From the NCBI RefSeq assembly GCF_905203285.1, contig NZ_CAJKVK010000019.1, positions 1 to 25,193 of the forward strand: a stretch of DNA of 25,193 nt, given 5' to 3'. Both the position numbers and the translations under genes were made by a program. Positions 8,517 to 15,109 of this stretch are shown piece by piece; the stretch's first letter is position 1; every line of letters begins with the position of its first letter. The notes under the pieces were generated by a model. It saw only the letters and a list, made by a program, of their open reading frames with translations, made no database searches and was not told where the DNA came from. The DNA is from an uncultured Succinatimonas sp. (lineage in GTDB: Bacteria; Pseudomonadota; Gammaproteobacteria; Enterobacterales; Succinivibrionaceae).

Positions 8517-9659
8517 ATGAAGAAATGTATTGTCATCTCGGACTCTTTTAAGGGGACGGTATCCAGTCTGGAAATTTGCGAAATCGCAAAGCAATCCATT
8601 CCGCGATTCTTTCCTGAATGTGAAGTGATAGCCCTTCCGGTTGCTGACGGCGGTGAGGGTACTGTTGAATGCTTTGTCAAGGGAATTAATGCCGAGCCCG
8701 TTACCGTATCGGCAACGGGTCCTTTGGGTGCTTCTCTTGACGCCGTTTATGCTCGTCACGGCAATCAGGCAATCGTGGAGATGGCAAGCGTTGCCGGTCT
8801 TCCGCTTTTACACAATCATCTTGATCCGATGAACGCGACTACTTTCGGAGTCGGACAGTTGATTCGCCACGCTATAGAAAACGGCTGCACGGAGATCTTG
8901 TTGGGCCTTGGCGGCAGCTGCACTAACGACGGCGGCTGCGGTTGTGCTGCAGCGTTGGGGGTTAAGTTCTATGACAAAGATAATAAGAGCTTTATTCCTA
9001 CAGGCGGTACGTTAAGCAATATTTGCAAAATTGACTGCACTGATGCACGGAAGCTGTTAAAGGGTGTTCAAATCACGGTTATGTGCGATGTTGAAAATCC
9101 TTTGTACGGCCCTACCGGAGCCGCATATGTTTTCGGACCGCAGAAGGGCGCAGATGAAAAGATGGTTCAGGAAATCGATGCAGGCTTACGCCGTATGGCA
9201 GAAGTCGTCGAATCTGAACTTCACAAATCTGTTGCTCAGATTCCGGGAGCGGGAGCTGCCGGCGGTATGGGAGCAGGATGCATCGCGTTCCTTAATGCAA
9301 AGCTCAAATCGGGCATTGATGCGGTTCTTGATATGGTTGAGTTTGATAGCCGTATCGAGGGAGCTGATTTGGTTATCACCGGAGAAGGACGCATTGATTC
9401 TCAAAGCGTTCACGGTAAGGTGATTTCAGGAATCGTCAAAAGAACCAGAGTTAAAAATATTCCGCTTATGGCAATTGTCGGCTCAATTCATCCGAGCGCC
9501 GTTGAAGCATACGATTTAGGTGTTACCGCAATGTTCGGTATTGACCGCGAAGCGGTGGCATTTGAAAAGTATGCCGATAGAAGCGCTGAGAATTATCGAC
9601 AAACCCTTGAGGATATTTTAAGACTCTTAAAGGCAATGAAAGATCGCTGGCAGAAATAG
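8517..9659 (+). CDS. Glycerate kinase, GarK/GlxK family
   Basis: A 380-residue glycerate kinase of the bacterial type 1 family; E. coli GarK and GlxK are about the same length. Family motifs are SDSFKGT (8-14), DGGEGT (44-49), GLGGSCTNDGG (where relatives usually read GSATNDGG) and GEGRIDSQ. This family makes 2-phosphoglycerate from D-glycerate, feeding lower glycolysis through enolase. The start ATG is 5 nt after the preceding stop, with only a weak AAGTAAG ribosome site inside the upstream gene, so translational coupling to the dehydrogenase is likely. It is the last enzyme of the operon. Whether the ortholog is GarK or GlxK cannot be decided by eye. Confidence 0.92.
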   Translation: MKKCIVISDSFKGTVSSLEICEIAKQSIPRFFPECEVIALPVADGGEGTVECFVKGINAEPVTVSATGPLGASLDAVYARHGNQAIVEMASVAGLPLLHNHLDPMNATTFGVGQLIRHAIENGCTEILLGLGGSCTNDGGCGCAAALGVKFYDKDNKSFIPTGGTLSNICKIDCTDARKLLKGVQITVMCDVENPLYGPTGAAYVFGPQKGADEKMVQEIDAGLRRMAEVVESELHKSVAQIPGAGAAGGMGAGCIAFLNAKLKSGIDAVLDMVEFDSRIEGADLVITGEGRIDSQSVHGKVISGIVKRTRVKNIPLMAIVGSIHPSAVEAYDLGVTAMFGIDREAVAFEKYADRSAENYRQTLEDILRLLKAMKDRWQK

Positions 9660-9764
9660 CCGACGCTTTTTCAGATTTTTGCCGCCTGGCGATATTTTGT
9701 CGGTTTTGTCAGAATCGTAGGCGGAATTTTTTAAGGGCACTTTTTACTTAAATAACAATAAAAA

Positions 9765-9778
9765 GCTGCAACAGCAGC
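9765..9778 (+). other. Small hairpin in the leader before the AraC gene
   Basis: GCTGC-AACA-GCAGC is a perfect 5-bp stem with a 4-nt loop, six nucleotides before the large terminator-like hairpin. Upstream, TTGTCA (9706-9711) with TTTTAA (9729-9734) at 17-nt spacing is a weak promoter candidate. With such a promoter, this and the next hairpin would form a short structured leader RNA or small RNA. Confidence 0.4.
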
Positions 9779-9783
9779 GTGAC

Positions 9784-9867
9784 ACCGATGCCAAGCATTG
9801 GACCAATTCATTTTAGTCTTTGTGTGTGGGCTTTGAATTGATTTTCAGCTTGCATCGGTTTTTTTAT
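9784..9867 (+). terminator. Long intrinsic terminator or attenuator hairpin ahead of the AraC gene
   Basis: ACCGATG-C-CAAGC (9784-9796) pairs with GCTTG-CATCGGT (9848-9859), 12 pairs with one bulged C. After a 7x7 internal loop, CAATTCA (9804-9810) pairs with TGAATTG (9834-9840). A run of seven U (9859-9865) follows. It ends the catabolic operon, but it lies only 12-25 nt before the start of the regulator gene, so it may also control that gene by attenuation. Confidence 0.8.
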
Positions 9868-9890
9868 TCCTAAAAAGTGTGTTTTTACCG

Positions 9891-11183
9891 ATGGCCTATA
9901 AAAAGAAAATAAACGCTCAAGAGTCTGAGGCAATCAGAAAGCTTGATTATATGATTGAACTTTTCGTCAATATTTTAAAAGTTCAATTATGTATCTATGA
10001 TACTGAACGTAAGTTCATAAAATCCATTTCTGATTTGACTGATGAAGAAAATCCTTTACTTACCGATGCAAGCTATCGCGAGCACCTCTTGGATCGTGCC
10101 GAAAATGATAAGGTTTTTGTCGAAAGCGATTTTGAGAATGTGATTTACGGCGGCATGCTTATCGAAGATCGAATAATTATTTTCGGCCCCTTGGTAGTCG
10201 GCAGCAAAAATGAGGAAATAAACAGACTGCATTCTTTAAGACATAATTGCAGGCTGTTCTCGATTCAAAATTGTGATTTGATAACCGCTATAAGCGCGCA
10301 GATGATGCTTTATTCTGCTTTTAATGATTTTTATCCTTCTCTTTCTACAATTATTCAGAGCGCATTTTTAAATTTAAAAGCGGTAGAGCATATTGATGAA
10401 CGCGTAAGTTGGATTGTAGTAGAACAATTTGAGACTAATCAGCCTTTAGCATCTCTCAGCATGGAGACGGCTATTTTAAAAGCTATAGGCGATGGAGATA
10501 TTAAGACATTACGCCATTGTCAGGATCAAGCTTATCATTTTAGAAATTTTGCTTCCTCAGATCCGGTTCGTGGTGAAAAAATTCGTTGCTTTGTTGATGT
10601 TTCTTTATCGGCACGTGCTGCCATCATGAGCGGAGTGAATGAAGGCGAAGCTTTAATTTTGGCTAACTCATATGTTAGGGAAATTGAAGAAGTGCGTTCA
10701 GCGCAGGAGGCAATGGCATTAAAATTACAGGCACAGCTTAAATTTGCTCAAATGGTAAGTGATCTTAAAAGCGGTAAAGATTCCGATTCTGAGTCAAACG
10801 TTGTAAGCAGTGCCGACAAGTCAACGCTTAAAAAGCAAAGGATGCTGACCCAGATTAAAAATTATATCCGTCAGAACATCAATTCACGGATGAGTCTTGA
10901 TGATTTGTCCGATTATTTTAATGTGAGCAAAACATATTTGCAGATGCTGTTTAAAGATCAGGAAAACACCACGCTTATGCGCTATATTCGTTACGAGCGC
11001 ATCAAGATAGCCAAATTGATGCTCAAAACTACGGATTTACCGCTGGTGGAAATTGCCGGCTATTTGAATTTTTGTTCACAGTCTAACTTCACAAAAGTGT
11101 TTAAGCAGCTAACCGGCATGACTCCTGAGTGTTATCGTCTTGAAAAGAGCAAGTACACTGCTCCTTTGGTATCTAAAGATTAG
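9891..11183 (+). CDS. AraC-family transcriptional regulator
   Basis: About 430 residues, with a C-terminal AraC DNA-binding region (roughly the last 105 residues) holding both helix-turn-helix units: MSLDDLSDYFNVSKTYLQMLF and a second at LVEIAGYLNFCSQSNFTKVFK, then GMTPECYR. The N-terminal 270 residues are a sensor-like domain resembling the uncharacterised one of large AraC regulators in anaerobes; I cannot name its ligand. Start choice is uncertain: ATG 9891 or GTG 9879 (four residues more), and neither has a Shine-Dalgarno. It follows the catabolic operon in the same direction and is the obvious candidate regulator, perhaps sensing the imported compound or an intermediate. Codon use is ordinary, unlike the strongly biased operon. 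It converges with the next gene at a 5-nt gap. Confidence 0.88.
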   Translation: MAYKKKINAQESEAIRKLDYMIELFVNILKVQLCIYDTERKFIKSISDLTDEENPLLTDASYREHLLDRAENDKVFVESDFENVIYGGMLIEDRIIIFGPLVVGSKNEEINRLHSLRHNCRLFSIQNCDLITAISAQMMLYSAFNDFYPSLSTIIQSAFLNLKAVEHIDERVSWIVVEQFETNQPLASLSMETAILKAIGDGDIKTLRHCQDQAYHFRNFASSDPVRGEKIRCFVDVSLSARAAIMSGVNEGEALILANSYVREIEEVRSAQEAMALKLQAQLKFAQMVSDLKSGKDSDSESNVVSSADKSTLKKQRMLTQIKNYIRQNINSRMSLDDLSDYFNVSKTYLQMLFKDQENTTLMRYIRYERIKIAKLMLKTTDLPLVEIAGYLNFCSQSNFTKVFKQLTGMTPECYRLEKSKYTAPLVSKD

Positions 11184-11188
11184 TACGG

Positions 11189-11803
11189 TTATTCTGGTTT
11201 TAAGATCCCGCGCTTAAACGATCCGTTTTCCACCTCAATACAGTCAAATCCGCCGTCCAAGGCGGATTTGATGCCTAAAGGTCCGTCTTCAAACACGACG
11301 CATTCACTTGGTTTTACATTCAGAAGTTCTGCAGCCTTTAAAAACGTATCAGGAAAGGGTTTGTGTCTTGTTACTTCACTGGCACTGACCGAAGCGTCGA
11401 CGCAATCGGTAAGATTTAAGAGTTTTAAGATTGTATCTACGTTTATCCTTTGCGTACCGGTACCGACCCCGATTAATTTGCCAGAAGCTTTTGCGTCCCT
11501 TAAAATTTTCTCAATCGGTTTGAAAGTATGAAGCTTATCAAAATGAGAGCGATAAACCTCAACTTTCCGGGCAACGAAAGCATCAACATCGTTTATGTGA
11601 AGTCCGTGATTGTTAAAGTACATTACTACGTCTTTACTTGACATGCCGCCTAAGTCATAGATGATTTGAGGATCAATGGTATAGCCTCTTTCTTTATATA
11701 CCGTAGTCCAAGCAATGACGTGCAGCGGCATTGAGTTGATTAGTGTTCCGTCCAAATCAAAAATAAGGGCTTTATAGCTGCTTAAATCAGGGAAAGAGTC
11801 CAT
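11189..11803 (-). CDS. HAD-superfamily sugar-phosphate phosphatase/phosphoglucomutase-like hydrolase
   Basis: A 204-residue HAD subfamily IA protein close to E. coli YqaB (fructose-1-phosphatase) and beta-phosphoglucomutase. The nucleophile motif is D16-L-D18-GT, motif II is GTGT (114-117), the motif III lysine is K148 in KPFPD, and motif IV is E172-D173-G. The cap domain lies between residues 24 and 90. Cytosolic dephosphorylation of a small sugar phosphate is likely; the exact substrate is not visible. The gene is divergent from the flavoprotein gene at 11895 and convergent with the AraC gene. The ATG at 11801-11803 has a weak AACCTTCGAGG region upstream on its strand. It may be a house-cleaning phosphatase unrelated to the neighbouring pathway. 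Confidence 0.85.
   Translation of the reverse strand: MDSFPDLSSYKALIFDLDGTLINSMPLHVIAWTTVYKERGYTIDPQIIYDLGGMSSKDVVMYFNNHGLHINDVDAFVARKVEVYRSHFDKLHTFKPIEKILRDAKASGKLIGVGTGTQRINVDTILKLLNLTDCVDASVSASEVTRHKPFPDTFLKAAELLNVKPSECVVFEDGPLGIKSALDGGFDCIEVENGSFKRGILKPE
11244..11271. repeat. 11-bp perfect inverted repeat inside the HAD gene end
   Basis: TCAAATCCGCC (11244-11254), a 6-nt spacer, then GGCGGATTTGA (11261-11271). It lies within the coding region near the 3' end of the HAD gene, about 60 nt past the AraC stop codon, and forms a stable hairpin in RNA from either strand. No U-tract follows on either side. Confidence 0.7.
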
Positions 11804-11852
11804 TTAAACCTCGAAGGTTAAAAATAAAATAAAGGCACGTTTAGTTAATTTG

Positions 11853-11862
11853 AGTATACTCT
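11853..11862. promoter_or_regulatory. Palindrome carrying -10-like sequences for both divergent genes
   Basis: GAGTATACTC is a perfect palindrome in the 91-nt divergent gap. It contains TATACT on both strands, so a -10 element for the HAD gene and one for the flavoprotein gene may overlap. No convincing -35 box pairs with either, so the promoter assignment is tentative. Confidence 0.4.
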
Positions 11863-11894
11863 ATATTTGTTATGAACAAATAATTTGAAAAAGT

Positions 11895-13328
11895 ATGGAC
11901 GCAAGAAAAATATCCTGTGATTGCCTTATAGTCGGAGCAGGCTCTGCCGGCATCGAAGCGTACAAGGCGGCCAAACAAAACGGTGCGCAATGTATTTTGG
12001 TGGAATCCGGACCTTTGGGTACGACAGCGCATCGTACCGGAGATATTCCGTCATGTCTTTTATTTGCGGCTGGAAAAGCGGCCCATACCAATGCTGATGC
12101 CGAAAAATTCGGGCTTAAGTTTAAAAATAAGGCAAGTTTTGATAAATCAAATGTCTTAAATTCTTTGCGAGCGGCTAGGGCCCAATCAACTACCGAGGTT
12201 TTGTCTTTTTTATATAAGATACCCGATAATGAAAGAATTATCGGTAAAGCCGGGTTTATCGATGCACACCATGTACATGTCGGTGAGAATTTGATTATTG
12301 AATTTAAAACCGCAGTAATCGCTACCGGTTCTACTCCTGTTATTCCCTATGAACTCGGTAAATTGGGCGGGATTTTAACTACAGATGAGTTTTTTGAGAC
12401 CGACAGGATAAAAAACAGTATAGCCGTGTTCGGTTCGGGACTTGTTGGTTTGCGTTTAGGTCAGGCTTTGTCTTATTTAGGTGTTGACGTTACTGTTTTT
12501 TGCGATGAGAATTTATGGCTGTTGACTGATGAAACGGTTATCGCCAAGACTCGAGAACTGTTGAGAAAAAGCGTTAAGCTTTCGGTCAATTCCAATATTA
12601 CGGCAATTGAAAAGCACGGTGATCTTTACGGTATCTATTATCTTGATGAAAATAATTTTGAAAATTTCATTACGGTAGAGCAAATCATTTCTGCAGGCAG
12701 CCGTTATCCTAAAATTGACGGCATGAAGCTTAGAGATATAGGAATAAAGTTAAGTCCTTTGGGCTTTATTGATGTTGACGAGAAAACCTTACAGACTTCC
12801 ATTCCGCACATTTTTGCAGCAGGCGATGTTATAGGATCTAAGATGTCAACGAATTTAGCTAAGGAAACCGGAAGAGTTGCCGGATTTAATGCTGCAAAAC
12901 TTCCGCATAAACTTAGCATGAACAGTTCTGTCGCCGTGCATGTGCTTCCGACCGAGCCTTCTGCCGCTATAGTGGGTCTTAGTTTTAATGAGGTTAAAGA
13001 GAGAGCAAAACTCGGTTTTCATTTTGTTATCGGCGAATCGCATGCCGATAAAGGCATTTATCGCTGTGAACATAATGATCAGGGACTTATAAGACTTTAT
13101 TGTGATTTACAGAATCATTGTATTTTAGGCGCGGAAATGTGTGCTCCGCAATGTGATCATTTGGCGCATTTTTTAGCTTTGGCAATTCAAAAGAAAATGA
13201 CGGCAGATGAATTAAGTACTTTCGGCTTTTTCCATTTAACTTATGAAGAAGCGTTAAATGATGCGGCCAAGTCGGCGCTTAAAGCAATAAATCAAAGAAA
13301 AGGAACTAATTATTATGCCCGTTCATAA
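11895..13328 (+). CDS. Dihydrolipoamide dehydrogenase-like flavoprotein lacking the redox disulfide
   Basis: A 477-residue two-dinucleotide-binding flavoprotein of the pyridine nucleotide-disulfide oxidoreductase family. FAD motif VGAGSAG (13-19), NAD motif GSGLVG (180-185), the second FAD motif IFAAGD, and the dimerisation-domain H447-x3-E451-E452 are all present. The active-site segment reads GTTAHRTGDIPSC (42-54), where close relatives have GTTCARVGCMPSK. Both cysteines of the redox pair are thus replaced (A45, D50) and the following lysine is C54. It can bind FAD and probably NAD(P)H but cannot run normal dihydrolipoyl chemistry. Its function is unknown; diaphorase or quinone reductase activity is possible. 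It heads the rdgB-hemW-rnr-rlmB run, overlapping rdgB by 14 nt. The ribosome site is weak (GAAAAAG). Confidence 0.85.
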   Translation: MDARKISCDCLIVGAGSAGIEAYKAAKQNGAQCILVESGPLGTTAHRTGDIPSCLLFAAGKAAHTNADAEKFGLKFKNKASFDKSNVLNSLRAARAQSTTEVLSFLYKIPDNERIIGKAGFIDAHHVHVGENLIIEFKTAVIATGSTPVIPYELGKLGGILTTDEFFETDRIKNSIAVFGSGLVGLRLGQALSYLGVDVTVFCDENLWLLTDETVIAKTRELLRKSVKLSVNSNITAIEKHGDLYGIYYLDENNFENFITVEQIISAGSRYPKIDGMKLRDIGIKLSPLGFIDVDEKTLQTSIPHIFAAGDVIGSKMSTNLAKETGRVAGFNAAKLPHKLSMNSSVAVHVLPTEPSAAIVGLSFNEVKERAKLGFHFVIGESHADKGIYRCEHNDQGLIRLYCDLQNHCILGAEMCAPQCDHLAHFLALAIQKKMTADELSTFGFFHLTYEEALNDAAKSALKAINQRKGTNYYARS

Positions 13329-13938
13329 TGGAAATAAAGAGAAGATTTTAGTATTGGCATCAGGCAATGCCGGTAAGGCCCGTGAGTTTGCAAAACTTCT
13401 TGAGCCTTTGGGATATACCGTAAAATTACAAAAAGAATTTAATGTTCAATCTCCTGAAGAAGACGGTTTATCTTTTGTAGAAAATGCATTGATAAAAGCA
13501 CGATATGCAGCAGCTTGCACTGGATATCCTGCTATTGCTGACGATTCCGGTATTTGCGTTGATGCTTTAAACGGAGCGCCCGGTATATATTCCGCTCGTT
13601 TTGCAGGAGAACACGGAGATGATAAGAGTAATAACGAAAAACTACTTGCTCTTTTAAAGGATGTTCCTTTACCAAAGCGCACGGCTTTTTATTTTTGTGC
13701 TTTAGCTTTAGTTAGGGATAAAGATGATCCTGTTCCTCTTATCGCTACCGGAAAGTGGTGCGGAGCCGTGGGATTTAAGGAACAGGGAAGCGGGGGATTT
13801 GGCTACGATCCTTTATTCCTCGTGACTGAGCGTAATTGTACGGCAGCGCAGCTTCCCGAACAGATTAAGAATTTAATTTCCCATCGTGCCCGAGCGATGA
13901 TGAAACTTAAGGCGATGCTGCATCAAAATGAGCTTTGA
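13315..13938 (+). CDS. rdgB: RdgB/HAM1 non-canonical purine NTP pyrophosphatase
   Basis: A 207-residue Ham1-family enzyme that hydrolyses ITP, dITP and XTP to monophosphates, keeping deaminated purines out of DNA and RNA. The substrate motif SGNAGKAREF (16-25), the metal site ADDSGI (75-80), ALNGAPGIYSARFAG and the C-terminal GFGYDP and ISHRARA motifs are all present. The start ATG lies 14 nt inside the flavoprotein gene with AAAGGA upstream. The stop codon overlaps the hemW start by 11 nt. The rdgB-hemW pair is also adjacent in E. coli, so this is conserved gammaproteobacterial gene order. Confidence 0.96.
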   Translation: MPVHNGNKEKILVLASGNAGKAREFAKLLEPLGYTVKLQKEFNVQSPEEDGLSFVENALIKARYAAACTGYPAIADDSGICVDALNGAPGIYSARFAGEHGDDKSNNEKLLALLKDVPLPKRTAFYFCALALVRDKDDPVPLIATGKWCGAVGFKEQGSGGFGYDPLFLVTERNCTAAQLPEQIKNLISHRARAMMKLKAMLHQNEL

Positions 13939-15064
13939 TTTTCTAAAAGAAAATTATACGGGTCTTTATATTCATTACCCTTTTTGCCTGCGCAAATGTC
14001 CTTATTGTGACTTTAACTCTTACGCAAGAGGGAGGAATGAGAATCAGGATGAATTGTATTTTTTACGGCTAAAAGAAGATTTTTCATCCTGGATGCCGAA
14101 AGTAAAAGACCGTAAATTTATTTCGGTGTTTATAGGCGGCGGTACTCCTTCTTTATGTGCCCCCGGTTTAATCGGAGATTTTATTGATTTTATCGCTCCT
14201 TTTTTAACTAAAGACTGTGAAATCACGATCGAGGCAAATCCGGGGACTGTCGAACTTAATAAATTAAAAGATTTTAAAACCGCGGGCGTTAATCGGTTAA
14301 GTCTCGGCGTACAAAGCTTTAATGACGTCCTTTTAAAAAGGATAGGGCGAATTCATGATGCGGCAACAGCCAAAAAAGCTTGCAGCGATGCTGATAAATG
14401 CGGCTTTTCTGCATTTAATATCGATTTGATGCACGGACTTCCTGGACAAAGTTTAGAAGAGGCTTTATCCGATATTAAAACAGCGGCCGCCTTTAACTGT
14501 ACGCATCTTTCATGGTATGAGCTGACTATTGAAGAAGATACTTATTTTGGAACGCATACTCCGATCCTCCCGAGTGAAGATGAGCTTTATGCAATAGAGG
14601 AAAAAGGTTTCCCTTTGCTTAATTCATTAGGTTTTAATCGTTATGAAGTCTCAGCTTTTACCCGTGATAAACATTGCGTGCATAATGAAAACTATTGGCG
14701 TTTTGGGGATTACGTGGGAATTGGAGCGGGGGCTCATTCTAAGTTTTTTGACGGAAATAAAACAATAAGAAAAGCCTGTCCGGCACTTCCTTCTGATTAT
14801 TTAAAGGGAGATTTCGGCAAGTTTTATACCGTAGATGAGACAGATATTCCTTTTGAATATATGTTAAATCGCCTGCGGCTTTTTAACGATATTAAAACTT
14901 TTGAATATAAGCTTCATACGGGACAGGATTTTTCTTTAGTAAAACACGTTTTGGATAAAGCTGCGGCATTATCTTTAATTGAATTTAAAGATGATGAAAC
15001 ATATTGTGTGACAGCGTACGGAAGACAAATGTTAAATGATGTTTTAGAGATGTTTTTATATTAA
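13928..15064 (+). CDS. hemW: HemW, radical SAM haem chaperone
   Basis: A 378-residue radical SAM protein related to oxygen-independent coproporphyrinogen oxidase (HemN). The iron-sulfur motif is C20-x3-C24-x2-C27, and GGGTPS follows as usual for SAM binding. The HNxxYW motif at 252-257 (H252-NENY-W257) is the mark of HemW and is tied to haem binding. HemW proteins bind haem and deliver it to target enzymes; they lack coproporphyrinogen decarboxylation. The N-terminal extension of true HemN is missing. The start ATG lies inside rdgB. The rnr gene follows after 45 nt, in which TACAAT (15073-15078) could be a -10 box for an extra rnr promoter. Confidence 0.94.
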   Translation: MSFDFLKENYTGLYIHYPFCLRKCPYCDFNSYARGRNENQDELYFLRLKEDFSSWMPKVKDRKFISVFIGGGTPSLCAPGLIGDFIDFIAPFLTKDCEITIEANPGTVELNKLKDFKTAGVNRLSLGVQSFNDVLLKRIGRIHDAATAKKACSDADKCGFSAFNIDLMHGLPGQSLEEALSDIKTAAAFNCTHLSWYELTIEEDTYFGTHTPILPSEDELYAIEEKGFPLLNSLGFNRYEVSAFTRDKHCVHNENYWRFGDYVGIGAGAHSKFFDGNKTIRKACPALPSDYLKGDFGKFYTVDETDIPFEYMLNRLRLFNDIKTFEYKLHTGQDFSLVKHVLDKAAALSLIEFKDDETYCVTAYGRQMLNDVLEMFLY

Positions 15065-15109
15065 AATCAAAGTACAATGAAATTGTGGCGGTAAAAAGAG
15101 AGACTCAAA

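Noticed and set aside
8517..9659. Possible frameshift or fusion in the glycerate kinase because of strong +1 open frames
   Set aside because: The main frame holds all family motifs in order over the full normal length.
15067..15090. ACAAT-GAA-ATTGT as a terminator between hemW and rnr
   Set aside because: Five AT-rich pairs without a U-tract are too weak.
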